Assembly: GCA_965261315.1 (NCBI GenBank)
Contig: CBDHDM010000034.1
Coordinates: 62,001 to 126,000, forward strand
Length of the DNA: 64,000 nt
Direction of reading: 5' to 3'
Source of the DNA: Endozoicomonas sp965261315
Lineage (GTDB): Bacteria; Pseudomonadota; Gammaproteobacteria; Pseudomonadales; Endozoicomonadaceae
In this document: positions 9,685-19,054 of the stretch, piece after piece
Numbering within the stretch: position 1 is the stretch's first letter
How the letters are laid out: the number at the start of each line of letters is the position of its first letter
The notes under the pieces: model-generated
Databases searched by the model: none
Seen by the model: only the letters and a program-made list of their open reading frames with translations
Told to the model about the DNA's origin: nothing
Made by a program: the position numbers and the translations under genes

Positions 9685-10200
9685 ATGAATTTCTACACTG
9701 GTTTTCAAGTGATGTTTAATATTGACAATATTTGGGTTCCAGAGCCTGAGCAGTACTTTGATTGTATCGATGATCTGAGGGAGTATTTATTCTATTTTGT
9801 TGAAACAGAAAGTGGTAGTTATCTATCCAGGGAAAAATATGCAGCACTTTATTATCAGAAAATAATAAAATTGATTGAAAATGATAAAAAGGATGACCCA
9901 GAAAACTTTCTGGATAGTATAGAGTCTTCTTTTCCATCTCTTGAAGATACTAATAAAACCGTATCCAATGAAGAGCTGGCCTGGAATATTATTGAGAGTA
10001 GTGAATTTTATTTTGGCTTTCCTCCTATTGAATCCCAAGATATTAATTTAGTCCACTTTAGCTGTATTAAGTTACCAAGCATCTGTGATTTTGAGCTATC
10101 AGATTTAAGTTATTTTATGAGCAATTACTCAATTTTTGATTTAATGAATTACACTTGCGAGCTGAGTTATGACTTCCTTGCCAGAAATCATGACAGGTAA
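9685..10200 (+). CDS. Hypothetical protein, acidic, defence-island gene
   Basis: A 171-aa protein with no family I recognise. It is acidic and rich in aromatic residues (PEPEQYFDCIDDLREYLFYF). There is no signal peptide and no clear membrane segment. An in-frame ATG at 9712 (MFNIDNIWVPEP) could be the true start. It begins 64 bp after hsdR on the same strand and is clearly more AT-rich than the hsd genes, which suggests separate acquisition. It may be an accessory or immunity-like partner of a neighbour, but nothing in the sequence fixes a function. Confidence 0.6.
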   Translation: MNFYTGFQVMFNIDNIWVPEPEQYFDCIDDLREYLFYFVETESGSYLSREKYAALYYQKIIKLIENDKKDDPENFLDSIESSFPSLEDTNKTVSNEELAWNIIESSEFYFGFPPIESQDINLVHFSCIKLPSICDFELSDLSYFMSNYSIFDLMNYTCELSYDFLARNHDR

Positions 10201-10421
10201 GTATTTAGTGTTTTATATTTGCTCATGCATTTATAGCATTTAAAAGATTAAAGAGGTTGAGTAGAGATAATTCATTGGCTTAGAAAATGATTTTATGTTC
10301 ACCGATAAAGAGCCGATAAAACATGATATTTTGGGGGAATCAGAGTCATCCACTTATAAATGCGAGGGGAGCAAGCCAAGAGTAGCAGCCTCCTTATCAG
10401 ATGATAAATATTGGGATTGAT

Positions 10422-12020
10422 ATGGGATCAAAATATCTTGCTTCGTTATCAGAAGATCAATATAGCGAACTGACCGAAAATCTATGGAATATTCAGAATA
10501 ATCAGTGTTTTATCTGTGAAGGTGAAATGGATCTCCAGATTCATGAAACCAATATCGACCATATTGTGCCTTTAGCCAATAAAGGCAAAGATTCAGAGTC
10601 TAACTTTGCCCTGACCCATGAGTCCTGCAATAAATCGAAGCAGGATGCTAATTTGCAGATTGCCAGAATCCTGCAGCGTCTGTGCAAAATTCAGGAAAAG
10701 GCAAAAGCTGAGCATGGCAAGTCTGCATCCCTTAAAGATGTTCTCAGTTATTATGATGGCTCAAAGCATGACTTCAAGCATGTTGAGCAGGGTGGGGAGT
10801 TAAGATTTTCGTTTTCTCTGATTGGAGATAATAAAACCTACACTACAAAAGTGTTCCAGGATGAACTTTCGGGCGAGAGATCATGCTTTATTGAAGTCCC
10901 TATTGAGTATTTATTTCATGATGAAATTATTAACCCAAGAGGGATTAATAACAGCATCGCTAAGCTGATCAAAGAGTTTGACAAAGGGAATCCACAGCTA
11001 CACCTCTGTTTGGCCAGAATAGATAATAACAAGCTGAAGATATTTGATGGTCAGCATAAGGCGGCTGCTCAGATATTGCTTGGCAGCAAGCGGATTGTTA
11101 CCCGAATCTTTACAAAGCCGAACATTGATCGATTGACAGAGACCAATACCAATGCTGGTAGTACTTTGAGACAGATTGCATTTGACAAGTCGATCATGAG
11201 GCAGTTGAACAACACACTTTATTTAGAAAGAGTTAAACAATATCAGCTTGCACAAAATAAGCAGGCTGATGATTACTCATTCTCAGAGCAACAGCTGGTG
11301 GATTTTTTCAAGGGAGATGGTGTCAAAATCAAGAAATATATTATTGATTCGATCAAGTACTCCATTACCCGACATGAAGATAATAAACTGAAGGATTACA
11401 TTGATTTTGATGGAAAGGCAAAGGAGTTACCAATTTCCTACAGTGCTTTTGATAAGTCAGTGTTGTCTACTTTTGTTAATTCCAAGTTGATTCTGAATAC
11501 GCCGATTGATGATAAAGCGGATGAAGGGCTTAACCCAAGAAATTTAGAGATCAATCAGATTGCAAAAATTCTGAGCATCGTGGCAGATGCTATCTATATT
11601 AACAATTTTCTGCCAGAGCTTGGTACTAGCCGGATGGAACAGAAGATTGCGGATAAAAAAGATAGAGACATTACTGATGGCCATCTGATTGCCTACAGAA
11701 TCAGCAAGGAAGAGATTCTCTATAATTGGGTGCAGATATTAAAGAAGGTAATCTCTGCTTATTTTTATAATACCGGCAGAATGTTTGATGAAAACAAAAT
11801 GTTCCAGACTTATTTTGATGACCAGCTGTGGATAAATATTGAAAACTTTGTTGTTAACCTAAGTCAGTTGCCATTATGGAAAGATCGTTCCATGGCAACT
11901 ACTGTTTTCTCTGGCAAAAGAAACTATGATTACTGGAAGTCTATTTTTGAAACTGGTAGTGCTGATGGTATTCAGGTTCTGGCAAAGCCTCTGAATTTTA
12001 TGGATATGATAAAAAAGTAA
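10422..12020 (+). CDS. HNH endonuclease domain fused to a DGQHR/ParB-like domain
   Basis: About 532 aa from the ATG at 10422, which has GGGA 5 nt upstream; an ATG at 10401 lacks a ribosome binding site. Near residues 25-75 an HNH nuclease is visible: CFICEG, TNIDHIVPLANKG, then ESCNKSK, giving Cys pairs for zinc and an H-N-H core. Near residue 209 the segment LKIFDGQHKAAAQILLGS matches the DGQHR motif shared by DndB-like and ParB/Srx-fold proteins. The remaining ~300 residues are helical and unrecognised. The fusion suggests a nuclease governed by a nucleotide- or DNA-sensing ParB-like fold. An antiphage role is inferred from the island. Confidence 0.75.
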   Translation: MGSKYLASLSEDQYSELTENLWNIQNNQCFICEGEMDLQIHETNIDHIVPLANKGKDSESNFALTHESCNKSKQDANLQIARILQRLCKIQEKAKAEHGKSASLKDVLSYYDGSKHDFKHVEQGGELRFSFSLIGDNKTYTTKVFQDELSGERSCFIEVPIEYLFHDEIINPRGINNSIAKLIKEFDKGNPQLHLCLARIDNNKLKIFDGQHKAAAQILLGSKRIVTRIFTKPNIDRLTETNTNAGSTLRQIAFDKSIMRQLNNTLYLERVKQYQLAQNKQADDYSFSEQQLVDFFKGDGVKIKKYIIDSIKYSITRHEDNKLKDYIDFDGKAKELPISYSAFDKSVLSTFVNSKLILNTPIDDKADEGLNPRNLEINQIAKILSIVADAIYINNFLPELGTSRMEQKIADKKDRDITDGHLIAYRISKEEILYNWVQILKKVISAYFYNTGRMFDENKMFQTYFDDQLWINIENFVVNLSQLPLWKDRSMATTVFSGKRNYDYWKSIFETGSADGIQVLAKPLNFMDMIKK

Positions 12021-12092
12021 GTCCCTCTGACTATACTGTGTTTTCTATGCACATCGATTGAGTTGGATGTGCTTATTTTATGGGTTGTTTAA

Positions 12093-12734
12093 ATGAAAGA
12101 ACACTGTTTAATTGATTTCAGCATTGATCTTAGCTTGGTTCGAAAGGACTATGATCGAAGAAAAAACGTCTCTGATGAGTTGAACGATTTATTGCATAAT
12201 TCTAAAGCCAAAGAATATTCAGAACTGGCTTCTGGTTATACCGATAGTTATGGTAATTTTAGTGCCTATCAGCATGGTTTGAGTGAAAACATATTGTCCA
12301 ATAACAAACCACAGGCTATTTTAAATTTCGCGAAGGCTATTTCACAGGATGGAGTCTCTACCTTTGACCTTCCCGCTCTAATCTGGGAGGCTGGTATGCC
12401 TTATGTGAAAATCAGCGTTGGTTCTGAAATGGCCTGTTTACTCAAACCAGATCGTTTTTGGATTGGCAATGTGAGAACCATCTGGTCTCATCTTGTGATT
12501 AAGCATGATGGGGATTGGGAGCGGGCAAATGAAGAATACAGCCTATATAAATTTGATGATATTAATTCAGAAATGAATTACAGAATATGGCGGGAAATCT
12601 ATACATCCATGGGACCAAGCCTGGACATTATACACGATATATCTTTACATTGGGCCAAGGAACAAAATGTAGAACCGGGAGAATATAAATATCTTTGGAC
12701 GGATGTTGTTTGCAGTTTCCTGTACGATAGCTAG
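12093..12734 (+). CDS. Hypothetical protein downstream of the HNH-DGQHK gene
   Basis: A 213-aa protein of unknown family. It is soluble, with no signal peptide or transmembrane segment. Recognisable stretches (GVSTFDLPALIWEAGMPYVK; LLKPDRFWIGNVRTIWSHLV) look like a folded globular core with many Trp and Tyr residues. It starts 72 bp after the HNH gene on the same strand and is followed by a terminator at 12959, so the two probably form one transcription unit. It could be a partner, an inhibitor or an independent defence gene; no motif decides this. Confidence 0.6.
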   Translation: MKEHCLIDFSIDLSLVRKDYDRRKNVSDELNDLLHNSKAKEYSELASGYTDSYGNFSAYQHGLSENILSNNKPQAILNFAKAISQDGVSTFDLPALIWEAGMPYVKISVGSEMACLLKPDRFWIGNVRTIWSHLVIKHDGDWERANEEYSLYKFDDINSEMNYRIWREIYTSMGPSLDIIHDISLHWAKEQNVEPGEYKYLWTDVVCSFLYDS

Positions 12735-12958
12735 TGACTAGCTTTCTTAATTCATAAGAACAAAACCTCAGCCAATATCATGAAACACCTCCGAATCTGG
12801 AAAACTTGGCAAGCCCCCACTAATCGATTCTGTGATGAAAGCAGCGCACGGTTAAAACATGCACCTTAATGTTGTCTGCAGAAAAGGAAGATGCTTCTAA
12901 AAACAGTTCAGGAAAAGAACGAGAGCAAGTTTTTCATTGCCGATTGAGAGGAAAGTAC

Positions 12959-12983
12959 CTCCCCTGTTATGGGGAGATTTTTC
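12959..12983 (+). terminator. Rho-independent terminator after the 12093 gene
   Basis: Stem CTCCCC / GGGGAG with a 6-nt loop, followed by ATTTTTC. It serves the plus-strand island genes and lies just before the 3' end of the convergent GHKL gene. Confidence 0.65.
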
Positions 12984-12992
12984 ATGAAAATA

Positions 12993-15008
12993 TCAAATGT
13001 TGAGGTGGTGGAAAAATACCCGATTTCGCATCGTTGCGTCTTTCAGTACCTTATCCCAACTGATTACCTCAGTGTAGAGATTAAGACTATCATGCCAACG
13101 AAAATATCCCTGTCGATCAGGCATCGGCTTAAAATCTTTTTCTTCTTCCAACCAGGTTTTCACTTTTCGATTAAGGTCACAGACAACATAGCCATAGAAT
13201 GGGGTATTATTGCTAATCTGTATTTCCCTGCCCTGAGGCGTTGTGAATTCTCCATCACGTAGCTTTCGAACATAGCGGATGATTTGCTGCACAGGGTCTT
13301 CTTTAGAAGAAGGGTTGGCAAAATCATCTCGCTGTGGCCGTTTGAACTCAAATATAGTCACAGGATTACTGGCCTCATTCTCTCCGCGAAAAACCATGCG
13401 GTGATCAAATGCCAAAATATCTGGCCTACCAGACTTTCCCTCCAGGGGAATATCAGAAGAAAGATATTCGGTAAAGTTAAGGCGTTCATCAATTAACCAG
13501 AGATTATGTTCTTCAAACGGTGTTTGGTCGCTGTCTCCCTTTCTTGGGAATATGATGTCATGAACCACACCTTCAGAAGAATATTTGCCATCGTCACCGG
13601 ATTGCAGGCTTTTTTCGAAAATATCAATAACGCTGCGACGCATGGATATATAGTGAGCCAGATCATTTTTGCTGGAATCAGAAACCATCTGAACGATTTC
13701 TGATGTCTTTTTTTTCAGATCCTCAGTTCGCTCACTCTCCAGTAGATGCTTTACCGCTCCACGAGTTTGAACTTCAAGGCGATATTTCGCATTTTGAAGC
13801 TTTCCCTCAATCTGCTCATCGGTTGCATTGTAGGCAAGATCTGTAACATCTATCCTGTCCATCAGGTTTCGATGCCAGGGAGCCTGCTCTTCGACATAAT
13901 TTTTTAACCGGAGAGTTTTCTTTTCTCTACGCGCTTGTACATCACTACTGACAGCATTTATCGCAAATCCTGCTGCAGATTCTTCAATTTCTGATTGAGC
14001 AATTCCAAAGTCTAAGTCACCATCTTTCTTGTCCTTGTGGAAATCAAAACCACCACGTTCCAGAGAAACATGCCGATCAAGATACTCACCAGAGACATAG
14101 ACTTTGATGATGAAATTTCTATCAGATTTCTCCTTAGCCACTGCTTTCTCAAAGAACTCATCGATAAATTCCGGAATATAATTATGCAGCGAGTTTGCGG
14201 TAACTTCTCGACGATGGGCAACCAGACTGACTTTACTGGTTTTCTCTCTGGGGGAGTAAAACTTGAAAACTCTTGCCGTGAACGCTTGCTCCTGATCTCC
14301 TTGCCCCAATGTAAACTGACCGCCTGCCGATGCTGCTTCAGAAATCAGATCTACTCCTTCTCCCTCAAGATAATTGTTCAGTGAGATTACTCCAGACTCA
14401 TCATGTTCACGGAGCACAATCTTTGGCAATGTTTTGCTTTTATCAAAGAAATAAGGCAGGAGACGCTCAACAAGCACTCTGGCAATAGTATTCAATTGCT
14501 TATCAGCAAACTTACAGTTTCTGAGTGTTGATATCGTGATGGCTGATCCAGTGTACTGTCGATCAGAAGGTTCTTTGGACTCATTGGTAATAATGTCTTT
14601 ATGGCGCCCCATTTCAAAGCGCCTGCAGAAAAATTTGCCACCGTCCTTAAAAACACTCTCAACCATGAATGTTTCAAAATATTTGAGACAGGTGAAACGG
14701 CCGAAGCCTTTGCCTCCCTGGGTGATTTTGTGATCTGAGTAGAGTGTATCAAAAGAGTTTCGGTTCTCAGTATCAAACCCTACGCCATTATCAGCGACAG
14801 TAAAACCGCAAACCGAAGGAATAGAACCTTCCAACAGATCGGCCTGTCCGTCACGATGAACGACGATCTCAACAAGGCCATTATTATTGTCAATGCATTC
14901 AATGGACTGAATAGCATTGACAATCAACTCAACAATGGGGGTATAGACGTTAACACCAGAGCCTGCCGGAATATGGTCGACCGCTCGTTGTATGTTGACG
15001 TTACTCAT
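12993..15008 (-). CDS. MORC-like GHKL ATPase with C-terminal PD-(D/E)XK nuclease
   Basis: About 671 aa from the ATG at 15008, which has AGAG upstream; a longer frame from 15110 has no ribosome binding site. The N-terminus carries GHKL (Hsp90/MutL/MORC) motifs: N-box ELIVNAIQSI near residue 27, G1 box VADNGVGF near 72 and G2 box GGKGFGRF near 94. A coiled, charged middle follows. The C-terminus carries a restriction-type nuclease core, SGRPDILAF near 525 and IFEFKRP near 553. GHKL-nuclease fusions are known in prokaryotic R-M-linked loci as relatives of eukaryotic MORC. It is convergent with the island genes and apparently stands alone. The defence role is inferred. Confidence 0.82.
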   Translation of the reverse strand: MSNVNIQRAVDHIPAGSGVNVYTPIVELIVNAIQSIECIDNNNGLVEIVVHRDGQADLLEGSIPSVCGFTVADNGVGFDTENRNSFDTLYSDHKITQGGKGFGRFTCLKYFETFMVESVFKDGGKFFCRRFEMGRHKDIITNESKEPSDRQYTGSAITISTLRNCKFADKQLNTIARVLVERLLPYFFDKSKTLPKIVLREHDESGVISLNNYLEGEGVDLISEAASAGGQFTLGQGDQEQAFTARVFKFYSPREKTSKVSLVAHRREVTANSLHNYIPEFIDEFFEKAVAKEKSDRNFIIKVYVSGEYLDRHVSLERGGFDFHKDKKDGDLDFGIAQSEIEESAAGFAINAVSSDVQARREKKTLRLKNYVEEQAPWHRNLMDRIDVTDLAYNATDEQIEGKLQNAKYRLEVQTRGAVKHLLESERTEDLKKKTSEIVQMVSDSSKNDLAHYISMRRSVIDIFEKSLQSGDDGKYSSEGVVHDIIFPRKGDSDQTPFEEHNLWLIDERLNFTEYLSSDIPLEGKSGRPDILAFDHRMVFRGENEASNPVTIFEFKRPQRDDFANPSSKEDPVQQIIRYVRKLRDGEFTTPQGREIQISNNTPFYGYVVCDLNRKVKTWLEEEKDFKPMPDRQGYFRWHDSLNLYTEVISWDKVLKDATMRNRVFFHHLNI

Positions 15009-15561
15009 AGTTTCTCTCTTAGCATCCCTGCACTCTGAAAGGCTGCTATGTTCATGGATCAAAGTTCTGGTTGTGATTCTATCTCCTTTTTCTACTGTCT
15101 GTGAATTCATTTAATTAATCTACCCTTACCGTATGTTTTGTACCTTGCCCGACATCTTGTTCTTATCACTGCCGCGATTAGTGCTTGCAGGTGGAAGATC
15201 TCCCCTAAGGATCACTACCTGACAAAAAGAGCATAAAAGCAACATCCTTACTGGTATCAGGTATCTCAACATTAAACAATTCCCCAACATTCCTCATGTG
15301 AAGCCTGCTGTAATACGGTGGGCATACTGCTGTTCTATGTTCTGACCGTGCATTGGCTTTATCGTTCAACGCTGTTTTGGGGTTTTAAAGGCGATCTCTC
15401 AGCTACACTGCTTGCTCTCAAGTTTTACCAGTGCCACTGGATCTACTTTTATCGCTTAGGCTACGGGCAGATAGTTCAGGATCAGTGCCAAGCGTACTGG
15501 CAGCGACCTTCCCCCCCAGGTCACCTACAAGAAAACGGGACAGTCTTGATTATTGAAGTTC
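15009..15561. other. Intergenic region between defence island and prophage relic
   Basis: About 550 bp. The first part should hold the promoter of the GHKL gene. Around 15420-15530 the minus strand has a 41-codon open stretch (GDLGGKVAASTLGTDPELSA) that could be a further phage fragment, but it has no start or context. A 114-codon plus-strand frame starting at 15318 runs antisense into the phage gene and is not credible. No RNA gene was seen. Confidence 0.4.
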
Positions 15562-15795
15562 TCAAACCTCCACCTCATATTGTGCCAGATTTGGTGCAGT
15601 GCCTTTTATCTCCCCGTCCTGAACAAAAACCTTTTCCCCAAGGCTCTCAGACTCGCCCTTGATAATAATGATGGAACCATTTCGAAGCTCGGCCTGACTG
15701 GTACCATTGCCATTGTTGGCTATGATGGTGGCGACTACTCTCACACCTTCCGGGATGAGCGCCTTGAATTGCTGCCAGATATTAGTTGTGGCCAT
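15562..15795 (-). CDS. Small phage-type structural protein
   Basis: A 77-aa protein (MATTNIWQQFKALIPEGVRV...). It follows the 825-aa phage gene by 9 bp with a strong GGGGGA ribosome binding site. The second half (ELRNGSIIIIKGESESLGEK, VFVQDGEIKG) is a short beta-rich segment of the kind found in phage tail-associated genes. It is the last gene of the minus-strand phage block. The exact role is unknown; the phage origin is inferred from operon position and size. Confidence 0.6.
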   Translation of the reverse strand: MATTNIWQQFKALIPEGVRVVATIIANNGNGTSQAELRNGSIIIIKGESESLGEKVFVQDGEIKGTAPNLAQYEVEV

Positions 15796-15804
15796 GCTTC
15801 CCCC

Positions 15805-18282
15805 TTATGAATTGTATGTCCACACAGACTGTATTTCTTCAGGCTCTACATCACCCTCAACCAATATTGGCATTGCCCAATATATAGCAACTTCGGGAGG
15901 CTGCTTGTTTAGTGCGATAGCTATGCCACCCTCACCAGGCGGTGTTTCTTCATCACAGATAAACGTCCAGACAAACTGTGTCCAAATGCTCTTGATTTGA
16001 GTGGCGCCCTTGGTTGTCCTGGAGGTCATGACTTCATGCTGACTTCCTCCGAGGTAGCTGTTTATGTAGGAAGTGATATTGGGCTCGGTATCAACGTCTG
16101 CCCGGAGCCAGATAGAGAAGGTGTAGCTCTTGCCTGCTTCAAAGGCATAGGTTCGATAGTGATAAAGAAATGTCCCGTTATTTTTGGTATTGGTGCCGGT
16201 TCCAATCATGCAGAGAGTGCCGTTTACTGTTCCTTCCTGTTGTGTCGTTCCTGAGCCCCAATAATAACTGTTGCCCCAATGATCCCATTTTGACCAATCG
16301 TTTGCTGCTTGTCCCTCTGCTTCAATCATATTGATCAAAGCCGGTTCGGTTGGTTCCGTACCATCAGCATTATTATCAGTTTCATCTGTATTAGCCGGTG
16401 CTTGAGGTATGGCCTTGCTGGTTTCAAAGTGGCGCTCCAGTTCAACGGACTGGATAACGGTTCCCACGCCGGAAGCACTGATACTGGTCGCCAGACAGAG
16501 TCCTTGCCAATCGCCGGTTATATCCAAAACCTCTACCAGCATCCCAGGCTCAATTAACCCGGGTGCGGTATTAGTATCGGTCAATGGTATCTCAATAGTG
16601 CTTATGCTCTGGTTGCCACCTTTAGCCAGCTCATTTCTTCCACGCTCAGTATTAACCTGCGTTTCAGTGAGCCAATCTTCCAGAATATCAGGAGCGGGGT
16701 TGTCGCCATTGCTGCCAGCTCTTTTGACATTCACGGCTACTCCAGCATTGGTACCGGATACATAGACCGCATTGTAAGCCTGCTCTGGTCGCCAGTTGGC
16801 GCTCAAACTAATGACCATGCTGGCCGGAACAATTCTGTCCATGGTGGCGGTACTCCATGCCCAAGGGCTCGCTGGGTAGCGAGGCTGGATATTGAGTTGG
16901 TCAGCATTCCGACTTGGTATAATGACGGAGCCTGCCGTTCCTGCGAGCCTAGCCACAACCTGCATAGCGGTCTGGTTCTGATAGCTGAATGAACCTCCGG
17001 GAATAATCCAGTCGGGAGTGCTATAGTCGTTCAGGTCTGGATAGCTGGCGGTAAAGCCGGTATTAGCCAGTTCTTCACTGATCGCCTGCTTTGCATTGAG
17101 GTCACTGGTGTTGCTCTTGCTTCGAAGCGGTGCATAAGGCGCTGCCAGCAGTTGCGTTCGGCTGCTGCCATAGATGGTGTAACGCTCATCCCCAAAGCGC
17201 CTATCGGTGCTGTATCGCTCAATAATAAAGACCCACTTCCAGCCGTTAATATCGACCTCTATTTCCTTGGGACCGTTCTGGTCAGGTTCTATCAGGGCAA
17301 GATTGGAAGCGCCCCAAAGCTGGCCGGTGAAACTCCATGAAAAACTATCAATGTCGAGGCTGATTTCCAAGTTAGGGAGTTCAATGGGTGTCCGGGCAGG
17401 TAAGGCGACGGTGGTGACAATATTCATTAGCAGATAACTCTCCCTGATCTCTGGCTGTTCCGGTTCCGGATTTTCCACAATGTCCGGGTTTTTCTCGCCG
17501 CCATAGTTGCCGGTTACCGTTTCATCCCTTGCCTTCTGGCCAAAGCCCCACGGCAGGATAACCGGCTGATCTTCGGCTCTGTTGCTCTGGTGGGAGAAGG
17601 TTCGCTTGGTGTCGGTCGGCTGCGCTGCAATGTTTTCGTCAAACTGTCCAAGCTGGAAAAATACCGAGCCGTTGCTTTGTGGCCGATATTCCCGCTCCTG
17701 AAAGACAAAGTTTAAGGGTGGCTGCTGGAGCGGGTAGGCTTTGATGATTCTCTGGCTGGCACCATAGAGGTCTACTGACTGCATTCCCTCTTTGAGTGTA
17801 TTGTCCCGTTCTGGTGGATGGTTCCACGGTAATGCCTCTTCCTGATCCTGCGCCTCGATGCTCTTATCCCAGCTACCCTGTTTGTGGGTATCCCTCCGCT
17901 CTGGCTGCTGCCATTGATCGCCAGTTGTCGCTTCTTTCCGGTGGCTCTCGCCATGACTAAAACTAACCACAGTCTCCTTTTTAGCCACCGCTCCCCAAAA
18001 TAGCCCGAACGGTAAAGCTTCCGCAGGGGTTGCCTGCTCGCTAGTTTGCTTCCGGGTAGTGCTAACCGGGCGACTGCTGCCATAGCCCGCAGTGCTGCTC
18101 TGTTGGCGGTTCGTTCCCGTCTGCCATTGGCTTTCATAAAGACGGATTAATCCCGGGGCGGGAGCGAAATAGACCAGCGGCCTCCCGTTCATCTTAAAGT
18201 CAGCAATAGCCGACGATGCCACGGTATAGGGTGCGCCAGTCAGCCGAAAGTCTGCGTTATCAGTTGGGACCTCATAGCTCAT
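15805..18282 (-). CDS. Phage tail hub-like protein with C-terminal carbohydrate-binding-like domain
   Basis: An 825-aa protein. The N-terminal ~280 residues are low-complexity and Gln/Ser/Pro-rich. Residues about 290-620 resemble phage tail hub/baseplate proteins, with pieces such as YTIYGSSRTQLLAAPYAPL, TAMQVVARLAGTAGSVIIP and MVISLSANWRPEQAYNAVYV. The last ~160 residues look like a jelly-roll binding domain (EAGKSYTFSIWLRADV), suitable for receptor contact. The start overlaps the preceding stop (ATGA). It is intact, although a copy of its first codons is duplicated upstream within the 223-bp repeat. Hub identity is inferred from fold-like features; the phage origin is more secure. Confidence 0.6.
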   Translation of the reverse strand: MSYEVPTDNADFRLTGAPYTVASSAIADFKMNGRPLVYFAPAPGLIRLYESQWQTGTNRQQSSTAGYGSSRPVSTTRKQTSEQATPAEALPFGLFWGAVAKKETVVSFSHGESHRKEATTGDQWQQPERRDTHKQGSWDKSIEAQDQEEALPWNHPPERDNTLKEGMQSVDLYGASQRIIKAYPLQQPPLNFVFQEREYRPQSNGSVFFQLGQFDENIAAQPTDTKRTFSHQSNRAEDQPVILPWGFGQKARDETVTGNYGGEKNPDIVENPEPEQPEIRESYLLMNIVTTVALPARTPIELPNLEISLDIDSFSWSFTGQLWGASNLALIEPDQNGPKEIEVDINGWKWVFIIERYSTDRRFGDERYTIYGSSRTQLLAAPYAPLRSKSNTSDLNAKQAISEELANTGFTASYPDLNDYSTPDWIIPGGSFSYQNQTAMQVVARLAGTAGSVIIPSRNADQLNIQPRYPASPWAWSTATMDRIVPASMVISLSANWRPEQAYNAVYVSGTNAGVAVNVKRAGSNGDNPAPDILEDWLTETQVNTERGRNELAKGGNQSISTIEIPLTDTNTAPGLIEPGMLVEVLDITGDWQGLCLATSISASGVGTVIQSVELERHFETSKAIPQAPANTDETDNNADGTEPTEPALINMIEAEGQAANDWSKWDHWGNSYYWGSGTTQQEGTVNGTLCMIGTGTNTKNNGTFLYHYRTYAFEAGKSYTFSIWLRADVDTEPNITSYINSYLGGSQHEVMTSRTTKGATQIKSIWTQFVWTFICDEETPPGEGGIAIALNKQPPEVAIYWAMPILVEGDVEPEEIQSVWTYNS

Positions 18283-18444
18283 ACGGTTGGCTCTGCTTTC
18301 AGTGGACCGTGTGCCAGTGGCCGATAGTAGGGAATCGCCCGGAGGGTAATGCCTTCGACGGTGCGGGTATGGTTGGTGCCGGTATCAATCCACCATTCCG
18401 GTTCGGTGGCCGGGAGGTTGCCGCCTAACTCCACCCGGTAAACG
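18222..18444. repeat. 223-bp direct repeat, copy A
   Basis: Identical over its full length to 19055-19277 (offset 833). It carries the 3' end of the gene at 19112 and the first codons of the 825-aa gene. The two copies flank an IS4-type transposase fragment. Confidence 0.95.
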
Positions 18445-19054
18445 GGGGAAACCAAGCCCTTTTTTTGGGTGCCAGGCTGCGGATATTCTTTCTGATTTTT
18501 CTCAGTGTCAGGCATTAACAATGTTGATCCGTCAGTAAGCAGTACACGACGTTGATGCCATAGCCATGATTCTGGTGAGGCGTGATCAAGGTTATTGCCT
18601 GATGTACGCAGCAACTCTCTTATGGATGCTTCAGTCAACCGATGCCGCGCTTTGCAATATGCGCTGGTTTGAGTGTTGGGCACCTTGTTGCCCTTGACGA
18701 CCTGGTCTCTCGCTTCATCAATGAGAGCGTGGCGGCACGACTTGGTGTCACTAACCACCTGCCTCATGAATAGGGTTAATGTTTTAAGGGGTGGAAAGTC
18801 CCGAACCCTGCAGCCGGAGTAACTGTCTTGAAAAGAGTTAAGGTCATCAGAGGTAAGAATCGATGAAAGCTCGTCGCTTTCAGTCTGTTGCAAATTGGTG
18901 AAGGCAATCATCTGCGAGGGACAGGAATTCTTGGCTACACTTGTTCATGGCTTGCTCGGAAGGGAGATGTTTATGGTTAAGACTTTTATAGTCGTTTTTC
19001 TTTCCGGGCAAGCCTTTAGTTATCAAGGTCTGGAGTCTTAAGTCAGTGCCATTG
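18279..19054 (-). pseudogene. IS4-family transposase fragment fused in frame to a duplicated phage gene tail
   Basis: Unique DNA at 18445-19054 encodes the first ~155 residues of an IS4-type transposase starting at 18911: SGCRVRDFPPLKTLTLFMRQ, then QTSAYCKARHRL and LWHQRRVLLTDGSTLLMPDT (DG being the usual first catalytic Asp region). At GTQKKGL the frame runs into the duplicated phage sequence and ends as APYYR-type tail codons at 18279. This makes a 210-aa chimera. The rest of the transposase is missing. Expression of the chimera is doubtful; it is best read as a scar. Confidence 0.8.

Noticed and set aside
10422..12020. Possible retron or reverse transcriptase in the island
   Set aside because: No YxDD-type motif was found in any island gene; the motifs present are HNH and DGQHK.
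12969..13262. 97-codon plus-strand frame at the GHKL 3' end
   Set aside because: Antisense to the nuclease domain of the GHKL gene and begins inside a terminator hairpin.
15318..15662. 114-codon plus-strand frame
   Set aside because: Overlaps the small phage gene on the opposite strand; no ribosome binding site and no recognisable domain.
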